From Bacillota bacterium (GTDB lineage: Bacteria; Bacillota; Clostridia; Acetivibrionales; DSM-1351), in assembly GCA_023431385.1 (NCBI GenBank), contig JAEYWA010000073.1, positions 1 through 21,112 on the forward strand: a DNA stretch of 21,112 nt, in the 5' to 3' direction. Shown here in pieces: positions 14,595 to 21,112 of the stretch. Made by a program: the position numbers and the translations under genes. Numbering within the stretch: position 1 is the stretch's first letter; every line of letters begins with the position of its first letter. The notes under the pieces are model-generated. The model did no database searches. It saw nothing but the letters and a program-made list of their open reading frames with translations, and was not told where the DNA came from.

Positions 14595-16127
14595 TTAAAG
14601 CTTTGTTCTGAATCTTTCAAGCATACCATAAAGGCCCCATCTGTTCTGGTTGTTTAGCCTTGAAATATTACCGATAGCATACTGTTTTCCATCTCTTAAG
14701 CCTATTTCACCAACTGCAGCCGATATTGCAGCAACTACTTCAGGATTTATACCCTCAGTTTTCTGTACTGTAACAGCAGCTTTCTGTCTGTCTTCTATTC
14801 TCTGTTTGAAGAACTTTTCTGCAACCTGAGGAAGCATTGCATATGAGAGCACATCCTCGTCCTGTTCAATAAATTCTTTGGCAGTTTCCCTTATTTTATC
14901 AAGTTCAGGCTCAATAATATCTGCGGGTCTGCAGGTAATAGGCTTTTCCTCGCCTAGAATTTTTGTCTTAATCTCATCACTGATCGGAGCAGGAGTCTTA
15001 CCATATTCTCCCTTAACAATACCCTTTGATTCTTTTGGAACCATCTTGTATCTCTCACCGGTGATAACATTGAGTACTGCCTGAGTACCAACAATTTGGC
15101 TGGTTGGTGTTACTAACGGAGGATAACCGAAGTCTTCACGTACCCTTGGCACCTCTCTTAACACTTCTTCATATTTATCAAGTGCATTGGACTGTTTTAG
15201 CTGTGATACCAGATTGGAAAGCATACCACCCGGTACCTGATAAATAAGTGCATTGACATCAACCCCCATAACTTTTACGTCTAGGAGCCCGCTCTCTATA
15301 TACTTTTCCTTTAGTGGTCTGAAGTAATCTGCAATTTCACTTAATATTGCCAGGTCAAGACCTGTATCAAAAGGAGTATCCTTAAGTGTTGCAACCAATG
15401 GTTCGGTAGGTGGCTGAGAAGTTCCGAGCGCCATTGGCGAAATTGCGCAGTCAACAACATCAACTCCTGCCTCGATTGCCTTAATGTAGGTCATTGAGGC
15501 TACGCCGCTTGTATAGTGTGTGTGCAGCTGAATTGGAATCTTAACGTTATCCTTCAAGGCCTTAACAAGCTCATACGCCTGGTATGGAACCAAAAGACCC
15601 GCCATATCCTTTATACATATGGAGTCCGCTCCCATAGTTTCAATTCGTTTTGCATCTTCTACAAAAAGCTGCAGACTGTGGACAGGGCTTACAGTATAGC
15701 ATATACAACCTTGAGCATGACCACCTTCCCTCTTACAAGCCTTTATAGCTGTTTCTATATTTCTAGGGTCATTCAAGGCATCGAATATTCTCATTATATC
15801 CATACCGTTGGCAATAGCCTTTTGAATGAAATACTCAACCACATCATCTGCATAGTGCTTATACCCCAGAAGATTTTGTCCTCTTAACAGCATTTGTAAA
15901 GGCGTTTTCTTAGCTACTGCCTTTATTTTTCTGAGTCTCTCCCAGGGATCTTCATTCAAGAATCTCATAGATGCATCGAAAGTAGCTCCACCCCATGCTT
16001 CCAGCGAATGATAGCCCACACTATCTAGTTTTTCAACAATGGGAAGCATATCTTCAGTTCTCATTCTGGTGGCGATAAGTGACTGATGTGCATCTCTTAA
16101 TACTGTTTCAGTAATTCTAACTCCCAT
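14595..16127 (-). CDS. transcarboxylase 5S-type subunit (pyruvate/oxaloacetate carboxyltransferase)
   Basis: It moves a carboxyl group between oxaloacetate/pyruvate and biotin on the carrier protein. The first ~270 residues are an HMG-CoA-lyase-like TIM barrel, with metal ligands Asp12 (TVLRDAHQSL), His202 and His204 (LHTHYTSG) and the carboxylated Lys173 (CIKDMAG). Residues ~290-490 are the conserved PYC/OadA carboxylase domain. The 510 residues end without a biotinyl domain, unlike full-length OadA, which fits the separate carrier gene upstream. AAAAGGAG upstream fixes the start. No biotin carboxylase and no membrane sodium-pump subunit is in the window. A soluble transcarboxylase is therefore favoured over pyruvate carboxylase or a sodium-pumping decarboxylase. 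Confidence 0.92.
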   Translation of the reverse strand: MGVRITETVLRDAHQSLIATRMRTEDMLPIVEKLDSVGYHSLEAWGGATFDASMRFLNEDPWERLRKIKAVAKKTPLQMLLRGQNLLGYKHYADDVVEYFIQKAIANGMDIMRIFDALNDPRNIETAIKACKREGGHAQGCICYTVSPVHSLQLFVEDAKRIETMGADSICIKDMAGLLVPYQAYELVKALKDNVKIPIQLHTHYTSGVASMTYIKAIEAGVDVVDCAISPMALGTSQPPTEPLVATLKDTPFDTGLDLAILSEIADYFRPLKEKYIESGLLDVKVMGVDVNALIYQVPGGMLSNLVSQLKQSNALDKYEEVLREVPRVREDFGYPPLVTPTSQIVGTQAVLNVITGERYKMVPKESKGIVKGEYGKTPAPISDEIKTKILGEEKPITCRPADIIEPELDKIRETAKEFIEQDEDVLSYAMLPQVAEKFFKQRIEDRQKAAVTVQKTEGINPEVVAAISAAVGEIGLRDGKQYAIGNISRLNNQNRWGLYGMLERFRTKL

Positions 16128-16148
16128 ACCTATCTCCTTTTACAATGT

Positions 16149-16250
16149 CCAAGCAAAGGTACTTGGCACGTCAACAAATAGTGATAAAAAGCCTCTTTCG
16201 GCTTTATGACATGCGAAGAACATAGATCAACGCATAAAAGGTTGCTTCGC
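16149..16250 (-). promoter_or_regulatory. hairpin-rich intergenic region with internal terminator-like stem
   Basis: Between the carrier and 5S genes, the minus-strand RNA could form three stems. The first is GCGAAG/CTTCGC (16250-16213). The second is AAAGCC-GAAAGA-GGCTTT (16205-16188), followed by TTTTTAT and thus terminator-like. The third is CCAAG/CTTGG (16166-16149). Partial termination or RNA processing here could set the ratio of 5S to the upstream subunits; this is inference. Confidence 0.5.
16165..16191 (-). repeat. copy B of a 27-bp leader block
   Basis: It matches 6311-6337 at 21 of 27 positions. On the minus strand both copies read a hairpin, then a T-rich stretch, then ACTATTTGT. 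This copy lies 38 nt before the 5S start codon; copy A lies 23 nt before the hutP-like start. Confidence 0.45.
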
Positions 16251-16254
16251 GTTG

Positions 16255-16629
16255 TTAAGCAATAGTTACCATAACTTCACGAGCTGTTACAGACTTGCCG
16301 GGCTCAACATATAATGCAGCAACCTTTCCGTCAGCAGGAGAAACTATTTCATTTTCCATCTTCATAGCTTCAAGGATCAGTAATACCTGGCCTTTTTTTA
16401 CTGTATCCCCAGCCGCAACCTTAACCTTTAGAACCGTTCCAGGCATTGGAGCTACAACATCCCCGGCACTCACAGTAACTGGTTGTGTTGTCTTTACAAC
16501 CTGTTGTCCTGCAGATGCTCTTGCTTTAGGCTTAACAGCTGCAGGTGCCGTCGCAGGGCTTGAGCCGCCTATTTCCTGCACTTCAACCTCATAAGGGGTA
16601 CCGTTTACCTTAATTATATATTTACTCAT
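16255..16629 (-). CDS. biotin carboxyl carrier protein (transcarboxylase 1.3S type)
   Basis: This small carrier holds biotin and shuttles CO2 between the two carboxyltransferase subunits. The 124 residues consist of a short N-terminal docking segment (MSKYIIKVNGTPYEVEV) and an Ala/Pro/Lys linker (about 22-50). The biotinyl domain (about 52-124) has ILEAMKMENEI with the modified Lys90. The frame runs back to 16668, but GGAGGG 7 nt ahead of the ATG at 16629 sets this start. It lies between the 12S-type gene (142 nt upstream) and the 5S-type gene (127 nt downstream). The spacing and domain order match the 1.3S subunit of propionibacterial transcarboxylase and related decarboxylase carriers. Confidence 0.94.
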   Translation of the reverse strand: MSKYIIKVNGTPYEVEVQEIGGSSPATAPAAVKPKARASAGQQVVKTTQPVTVSAGDVVAPMPGTVLKVKVAAGDTVKKGQVLLILEAMKMENEIVSPADGKVAALYVEPGKSVTAREVMVTIA

Positions 16630-16712
16630 AGTAATTCCCTCCATATAAATGAATTTCCTATTACACATGATGCCTTTATTTCATCGGCAGCTAACTACTC
16701 ACCACATATTCC

Positions 16713-16768
16713 TGACTTCTATCTCCTAGCTACCTACTCCAGCTTCCTACTTCTTTCTTCCTACTTCT
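16713..16768. repeat. degenerate purine/pyrimidine-rich short repeats
   Basis: Two exact copies of CTTCCTACTTCT (16743-16754, 16757-16768) and weaker relatives (around 16713-16740) fill part of the spacer between the 12S and carrier genes. On the transcribed strand they read as AGAAGTAGGAAG, which resembles ribosome-site sequence. No function is assigned. Confidence 0.5.
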
Positions 16769-16771
16769 AAA

Positions 16772-18322
16772 TTAAAGCGGAATATTTCCGTGCTTCTTAG
16801 AAGGTCTGTTTTCCCTCTTTGTATTTAACATTTCAAGAGCCATAATAATTTTTACTCTTGTCTCTGAAGGTTCAATAACATCATCTATATAGCCTCTTGC
16901 TGCAGCGACATAAGGATTTGAGAATTTATCCCTGTATTCAGCAATTTTCTCTTTTCTTGTTTCAGCTGGATTTTCAGAAGCAGTTATTTCCTTTTTAAAT
17001 ATTATATTTGCAGCGCCATCTGGACCCATAACGGCTATTTCGGCAGAAGGCCATGCAAACACCATGTCTGCCCCGATGGTTTTACTGTTCATTGCTATAT
17101 AAGCTCCACCATATGCCTTTCTCAAGATTACATTTACCTTTGGCACTGTTGCCTCTGAGAAAGCAAAAAGCAGCTTTGCACCATGTCTGATGATGCCGTT
17201 GTGTTCCTGGGCAACACCCGGAAGGAACGCGGGTACATCTGTTAATGTCAAAAGCGGAATATTGAAGGCATCACAGAAGCGGACAAAACGAGCTGCTTTA
17301 TCAGCTGCATTCATATCAAGAGAACCAGCCATAACCTTTGGCTGATTAGCTATTATACCAACCGATTTTCCATTCAATCTTCCAAACCCTATAATTATGT
17401 TTTGTGCAAAAGCACCGTGTATTTCCATGAAATCGCCGTCATCAACAATTTCTTCAATTATGCTAAAAATGTCATATGGCTTGTTTGATTCTTCAGGGAT
17501 TATCTCATTCAAGCTTTCAATAATTCTGTTGACACTGTCTGCGGTGCCGTAATATAAAGTATCAGATACATTATTATCTGGTATGAAGCTGAGAAGTCTT
17601 TTTATTTCTTCAATACAATCTTCTTCATTAGCTGATTTAAAGTGGGCAACACCACTTACTGCTGTGTGTACATCTGCGCCGCCGAGCTTTTCAACTGACA
17701 CATCTTCGCCTGTAACTGATTTTATAACCTGAGGGCCTGTTATGAACATCTGGCTTGTATTTTCAACCATGAATATAAAGTCTGTTATTGCCGGGGAATA
17801 CACAGCACCACCTGCACAGGGTCCCATAATTACCGATATCTGCGGAATAACACCTGAAGCAAGAGTATTCCTGTAAAAAATATCACCGTAGCCCGAAAGA
17901 GCATCAAGTCCTTCTTCTATTCGGGCACCTCCAGAGTCATTTATAGCAATAAAGGGTGCTCCCATTTTAACAGCCATATCCATCACTTTAGTTATTTTCT
18001 TTGCATGCATTTCACCAAGTGAACCGCCAATTACTGTAAAATCCTGAGATGCGACAAATACTTTTCTGCCGTTTACAGTTCCGTAGCCTGTAACAACTCC
18101 ATCACCGGCAAGCTTCTTTTTTTGCATCCCGAAATCAAAGCATCTTGATTCAATAAAAGCATCAACTTCAACAAAGCTGCCTTCATCAAATAACATATTA
18201 ATTCTTTCCCTGGCTGAAAATTTACCTTCAGTATGTCTTTTTTCAATCTTATCCTGCCCACCGCCTAAAGCGATAGATGCTTTCATACTTTTTAAGCTTT
18301 CAATCTTTTCTTTCTGTGACAT
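16772..18322 (-). CDS. acyl-CoA carboxyltransferase (transcarboxylase 12S / MmdA type)
   Basis: It transfers the carboxyl group between carboxybiotin and an acyl-CoA (propionyl-, possibly acetyl-CoA). The 516 residues hold the two crotonase-like halves of the carboxyltransferase. The N half has NDSGGARIEEGLDALSGYG and VIMGPCAGGAVYSPAITDF; the C half has LLTLTDVPAFLPGVAQEHNG and ILRKAYGGAYIAMNSK. These form the two oxyanion holes. AAGGAGG ahead of the ATG at 18322 sets the start rather than the ATG at 18337. It leads a minus-strand operon with the biotin carrier and 5S-type genes. Expression starts from a perfect-consensus promoter with a palindromic operator. Substrate choice cannot be read from sequence; MmdA of a sodium-pumping decarboxylase is the alternative. 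Confidence 0.93.
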   Translation of the reverse strand: MSQKEKIESLKSMKASIALGGGQDKIEKRHTEGKFSARERINMLFDEGSFVEVDAFIESRCFDFGMQKKKLAGDGVVTGYGTVNGRKVFVASQDFTVIGGSLGEMHAKKITKVMDMAVKMGAPFIAINDSGGARIEEGLDALSGYGDIFYRNTLASGVIPQISVIMGPCAGGAVYSPAITDFIFMVENTSQMFITGPQVIKSVTGEDVSVEKLGGADVHTAVSGVAHFKSANEEDCIEEIKRLLSFIPDNNVSDTLYYGTADSVNRIIESLNEIIPEESNKPYDIFSIIEEIVDDGDFMEIHGAFAQNIIIGFGRLNGKSVGIIANQPKVMAGSLDMNAADKAARFVRFCDAFNIPLLTLTDVPAFLPGVAQEHNGIIRHGAKLLFAFSEATVPKVNVILRKAYGGAYIAMNSKTIGADMVFAWPSAEIAVMGPDGAANIIFKKEITASENPAETRKEKIAEYRDKFSNPYVAAARGYIDDVIEPSETRVKIIMALEMLNTKRENRPSKKHGNIPL

Positions 18323-18422
18323 ATAAACCTCCTTCATGATATCCTGCCTAAGAACAAAAGTGGAAAAAATATTATTTCTTCAACCCCAGAGGTTGACTTA
18401 TTACCTTAAAATATTATTAGTT

Positions 18423-18441
18423 ATTATTACCTAGTAATAAT
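18423..18441 (-). promoter_or_regulatory. palindromic operator, FapR-like
   Basis: ATTATTAC-CTA-GTAATAAT is a perfect inverted repeat overlapping the -10 box and predicted start of the transcarboxylase promoter. Its core TTATTACCTAGTAATAA differs from the Bacillus FapR operator form TTAGTACCTAGTACTAA (as I recall it) at two symmetric positions. The half-site TATTACCT also occurs at 18399-18406 and 18446-18453. A repressor site is likely; FapR is a hypothesis. Confidence 0.5.
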
Positions 18442-18468
18442 TATATATTACCTAAAAATGTGTGTCAA
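18440..18468 (-). promoter_or_regulatory. consensus sigma-A promoter of the transcarboxylase operon
   Basis: On the minus strand TTGACA (18468-18463), a 17-nt spacer and TATAAT (18445-18440) match the consensus exactly. The leader is about 110 nt and contains a TCAACC/GGTTGA stem (18380-18396). Confidence 0.85.
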
Positions 18469-18624
18469 TAGAAATGCATATTATTGCCTGCTATATAACT
18501 TATATAACCCAGAATGTATATTTTATGGTTGTATTATGGGTTTATTTTCCACTAAAAATTTGTCTTTATTATTATGAATAAAACAACTATACTTTATTTA
18601 TAGAAAATTCAAGAGCCTCTGTTT

Positions 18625-18654
18625 GCCCCACTAAAATTATAACAAGGGTACGAA
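18625..18654 (+). promoter_or_regulatory. SigI-type promoter of sigI-rsgI
   Basis: GCCCCACTAA (18625-18634) and CGAATA (18651-18656) resemble the C-rich -35 and CGAA -10 elements reported for SigI-dependent promoters. They precede sigI, as expected for autoregulation. CCACTAAAA is repeated at 18549-18557 and 18628-18636. A weak sigma-A pair (TTTATT 18565, TATACT 18588, 17-nt spacer) may give basal expression. The remainder of the gene-free stretch 18469-18679 shows only AT-rich DNA. Confidence 0.55.
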
Positions 18655-18679
18655 TAATATTGCGAGGAGTGAAGTATTA

Positions 18680-19438
18680 TTGACTATTTTACATATATTT
18701 AATAAATCACGACGAAAATCCGTGTACCTTGTAGAGATAATAAAAAACATTAAAAGCGGAGATAAGGATTTAAGGGAAAAGTTTATCAAGGATTATAACC
18801 CTTTTATTATTAAGGTAGTTTCCAAAAGTATTGGAACATATATAGATCTAGAAAATAGTGAAGAGTACAGCGTTGGACTTCTGGCTTTTAATGAAGCAAT
18901 TGATTGCTTTGACGACAGTAAAAATTCCGGTTTCTTAAGCTTTGCGGAAACTGTTATTAAACGACGTATTATAGATTATAAGAGAAAAGAAGTTAAAAAC
19001 AGCAAGGTATTTCCAATATCCTATTATGAGCGTCAGGATGAGGAAGGAAATATTTCTTTTGAGAATAAGTATTTTACAATAGATCCATCTTCCCAATTCA
19101 GTAATGTAGAAATGAAAGAAGAAATTGAAAGCTTTATTAAAAGGTTATCTTCTTTTGGTATCAATTTGAAAGATCTGGTTAATACTGCTCCAAAACACAT
19201 TGATTCCAAGCGGTTATCCATAAAAATAGCAAGGGTACTTGCTGAAAATAAAGACTTGTCAGAAAAACTAGAAAAAAAGAAAACCATACCAATGACAGAT
19301 CTTATGAAATTGGTGGACGTTAATCATAAAACCATTGAAAGAAATAGAAAATTCATCATTTCAGTATACATAATTCTAATCAGTACCCTTGGAACGCTAA
19401 AGAGTTATGTTGAGAATGTTGAGAAAGGCGGTAAATAG
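18680..19438 (+). CDS. sigI: RNA polymerase sigma factor SigI
   Basis: An alternative sigma factor of the SigI family, which directs heat/cell-wall responses in Bacillus and polysaccharide-sensing responses in cellulolytic clostridia. The 252 residues match the family length. The region-2-like part (about 25-105) includes RFIKDYNPFI-like helices, SEEYSVGLLAFNEAIDCFD and FAETVIKRRIIDYKRKE. After a charged middle comes the SigI-specific C-terminal domain, with PMTDLMKLVDVNHKTIERNRKFIISVYIILIS as the DNA-binding helix-turn-helix. The likely start is TTG at 18680 with GAGGAG 10 nt ahead; no ATG suits. rsgI begins 1 nt after its stop codon, so the two are translationally coupled, and RsgI would hold SigI inactive at the membrane. 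Confidence 0.94.
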   Translation: MTILHIFNKSRRKSVYLVEIIKNIKSGDKDLREKFIKDYNPFIIKVVSKSIGTYIDLENSEEYSVGLLAFNEAIDCFDDSKNSGFLSFAETVIKRRIIDYKRKEVKNSKVFPISYYERQDEEGNISFENKYFTIDPSSQFSNVEMKEEIESFIKRLSSFGINLKDLVNTAPKHIDSKRLSIKIARVLAENKDLSEKLEKKKTIPMTDLMKLVDVNHKTIERNRKFIISVYIILISTLGTLKSYVENVEKGGK

Positions 19439-19439
19439 A

Positions 19440-21112
19440 ATGGCAGAGTTCAAGGGTTCCATTCTGGAACTAAACAATAAAAAAGCTATTGTTATGACTG
19501 AGAAATGTGATTTCATTTTTATAAAAAGAGCACCGGATATGTTTGTCGGTCAGCAACTGGTCTTCAATGAAGCAAAACCTATTAAGAAAGCCAACAGATA
19601 TATAAGATACGCTACATTAGCTGCAAGTGTATTTGTTTTGGCTCTCTTCTCTGTTCTATACCTGCAGGTTTTCGCTCCTGTAAAGGTTTTTGCATACGTT
19701 GATGTGGATATTAACCCAAGTATTGAATTTGCTGTTGACCCTTCTTCAAAGGTTCTAAGTATAAAAGCTTTAAATTCCGATGCTCAAAAGCTGTTAAAAG
19801 AGCTTAGTCTTAAGGAAATGCCTGTAAAGAAAGCAATTTCACAAGTTATTGAGTATTCTAAAATAATGGGTTACTTAAGTGAGGAAAAATCAAACAAGGT
19901 ATTAGTTTCTGCCTCATTGGTTTCAGAAGTCAGCGAAGCAACTGCCGACAATGATAAAGCTCTATCTTCCTTACTTAATGATATCAAAAGCCTAAAAGTT
20001 GAAATTGGCTCAACAAGTGTTCAGCCTGAAATCCTGAAACTTACACCTGAGCGTAGAAAGGCTGCTGTTGAGAATAATATCTCCATGGGAAGATATGAAT
20101 TATATATGGAAATCAAGGACTCAGACCTAGATATAACTATTGAAAAGGCAAAAACAGAACGTGTTTCCGATATGTTGGATAAGGTTAAAAATAGTAAGTC
20201 CAGTAGCATAGATAAGAATAAAAAACAGTCTCCCGATAAAAAAGACTATAATAACAACTCCGGTAATCATAAAGCTGATATTCAGGACGGAGGCAGCAAA
20301 ATAAAAGACAATAATAGTAATAAGAATTCTGAAGCCATTGGAGAACATGAAGCTGAAATCAGTAAAGCTTCGGGTAGGCCCGACAATAGAGATAAGCTTA
20401 ATAAGGCCAGCGACAATAAACCAGCTAAGCGGGATAAGTCGGACAAGCAAGCCCCTACCACAGAACAGGATAAATCCGATAAACCTTCAAACCAGAGCAA
20501 TATAAATAAAAATAAACCTCAAAAGGGTTCAAAAAGCCAATCTGACTCAGATTGGCCTAAAGACTATTCGGATAAAAAGAACGTAGAATCAACAGACGGA
20601 ACAAGTCCAGACAATAAAACTATAGTTACCGATGAATCTAGAAATGATACGACGAATGAGGGATTCGGAAATAAAAATGAAGAAAGTAGTAAAAAGTCAA
20701 AGGAAGATTCCAGTAACAGTAATAACAATAGTAAAAGCAATAACATAAGTAATAATAACAGCGATAATAACGGTAACAGCGATAACAACGGTAACAGCGA
20801 TAACAACAGTAATAATAACAGTAATAACAACGGTAATAATAACAGCAATAACAACAGTAATAATAACAGCAATAACAACTGTAATAATAACAGCAATAAC
20901 AACAGTAATAATAACAGCAATAACAACAGTAATAATAACAGCAATAACAACAGTAATAATAACAGCGATAACAACAGTAATAATAACAGCGATAACAACA
21001 GTAATAATAACAGCAATAACAACGGTAATAATAACAGCAATAACAACGGTAATAATAACAGCAATAACAACGGTAATAATAACAGCAATAACAACGGTAA
21101 TAATAACAGCAA
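19440..21112 (+). CDS. rsgI: RsgI-type anti-sigma factor, 3' end beyond window
   Basis: A membrane anti-sigma factor for SigI; 557 codons are visible without a stop. Residues 1-50 are the cytoplasmic RsgI N-terminal domain (FKGSILELNNKKAIVMTEKCDFIFIKR). One membrane helix spans about 56-78. The conserved outer domain (80-245) starts YVDVDINPSIEF; N92-P93 corresponds to the site at which family members are reported to self-cleave. Residues ~250-420 are a polar Lys/Asp/Ser/Asn-rich linker. From ~421 the protein is almost pure Asn/Ser/Gly/Asp. Other RsgI proteins end in carbohydrate-binding or glycosidase sensor domains; any such domain here would lie past the window. Ribosome site AAAGGCGG precedes the ATG. 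A single Cys (TGT at 20880) interrupts the stalk. Confidence 0.93.
   Translation, partial: MAEFKGSILELNNKKAIVMTEKCDFIFIKRAPDMFVGQQLVFNEAKPIKKANRYIRYATLAASVFVLALFSVLYLQVFAPVKVFAYVDVDINPSIEFAVDPSSKVLSIKALNSDAQKLLKELSLKEMPVKKAISQVIEYSKIMGYLSEEKSNKVLVSASLVSEVSEATADNDKALSSLLNDIKSLKVEIGSTSVQPEILKLTPERRKAAVENNISMGRYELYMEIKDSDLDITIEKAKTERVSDMLDKVKNSKSSSIDKNKKQSPDKKDYNNNSGNHKADIQDGGSKIKDNNSNKNSEAIGEHEAEISKASGRPDNRDKLNKASDNKPAKRDKSDKQAPTTEQDKSDKPSNQSNINKNKPQKGSKSQSDSDWPKDYSDKKNVESTDGTSPDNKTIVTDESRNDTTNEGFGNKNEESSKKSKEDSSNSNNNSKSNNISNNNSDNNGNSDNNGNSDNNSNNNSNNNGNNNSNNNSNNNSNNNCNNNSNNNSNNNSNNNSNNNSNNNSNNNSDNNSNNNSDNNSNNNSNNNGNNNSNNNGNNNSNNNGNNNSNNNGNNNS
20757..21112 (+). repeat. in-frame tandem repeat (18-bp then 24-bp units) in rsgI
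   Basis: Two exact 18-bp copies (20772-20789, 20790-20807; GGTAACAGCGATAACAAC) follow a degenerate one. From 20808 there are twelve complete 24-bp units plus a 17-bp partial at the window edge. Each unit encodes (S/G/C)NNNSNNN or the same with one Asp. The 24-bp unit is two alternating 12-bp halves with different synonymous codons, so DNA period is 24 while protein period is 4. The last units (from 21024) are identical, a sign of recent copying. The array continues beyond the window. Confidence 0.95.

Noticed and set aside
15516..15887. 123-codon plus-strand frame inside the 5S-type gene
   Set aside because: Antisense shadow of a highly conserved enzyme, with no ribosome site.
16255..18322. 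Complete acetyl-CoA or pyruvate carboxylase
   Set aside because: No biotin carboxylase gene or domain is present in the window; the gene set fits a transcarboxylase or decarboxylase instead.
20564..21112. Long minus-strand frame coding almost only leucine
   Set aside because: It is the reverse complement of the Asn/Ser repeat in rsgI; no ribosome site or start context, and the plus frame fits RsgI throughout.
20757..21112. Possible CRISPR-like array
   Set aside because: The units are contiguous 24-bp tandem copies with no unique spacers and stay in frame within rsgI.

Overview
The window looks like chromosomal DNA of a low-GC, anaerobic, probably cellulolytic clostridium (Ruminiclostridium / Clostridium cellulolyticum / Acetivibrio type). 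The evidence is AT-rich sequence with strong GGAGG ribosome sites, the clostridial fusion of IspH with ribosomal protein S1, a three-gene biotin transcarboxylase set, and a SigI/RsgI pair of the kind that controls plant-cell-wall degradation in such species. No phage, insertion sequence, CRISPR array or rRNA is visible. The genus is an inference; no database was searched.

Layout. Positions 1-1477 (minus) hold murD, with the start codon of a further gene at the left edge. A tRNA-Leu(CAG) with its own promoter and terminator (1512-1689, plus) separates murD from a stand-alone cheR (1772-2560, minus). Positions 2706-6288 (minus) are a housekeeping operon, hutP-like - aroH - cmk - ispH/S1, preceded by a structured leader. 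Next, also minus, come a membrane-anchored unknown (6607-7113), a YhiN-type flavoprotein (7248-8501), an RpiR-type regulator (8647-9543), a GH88/105 unsaturated uronyl hydrolase (9637-10617) and a HAD phosphatase (10669-11325). The HAD promoter carries a LexA-like box. An unknown plus-strand gene (11539-12204) with a C-terminal Cys/His cluster follows. It converges on an MFS transporter (12213-13385, minus), which is divergent from an AraC regulator (13579-14451, plus); the shared spacer has 22-bp direct repeats.

Positions 14595-18322 (minus) are the 12S - 1.3S - 5S type transcarboxylase operon (carboxyltransferase, biotin carrier, pyruvate/oxaloacetate carboxyltransferase). It is driven by a perfect-consensus sigma-A promoter overlapped by a FapR-like palindrome. 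The right end (18625-21112, plus) is sigI-rsgI behind a SigI-type promoter. rsgI runs off the window inside a 24-bp tandem repeat that encodes a long Asn/Ser/Gly stalk.

How the parts fit: most genes are core metabolism and envelope. The HAD-GH-RpiR genes and the AraC-MFS pair look like small accessory carbohydrate or stress units. The transcarboxylase would move carboxyl groups between oxaloacetate/pyruvate and an acyl-CoA. SigI/RsgI would sense something outside the cell. The most interesting parts are regulatory: the LexA-like box, the FapR-like operator, hairpin-rich leaders sharing a 27-bp block, and the repeat-built RsgI ectodomain.
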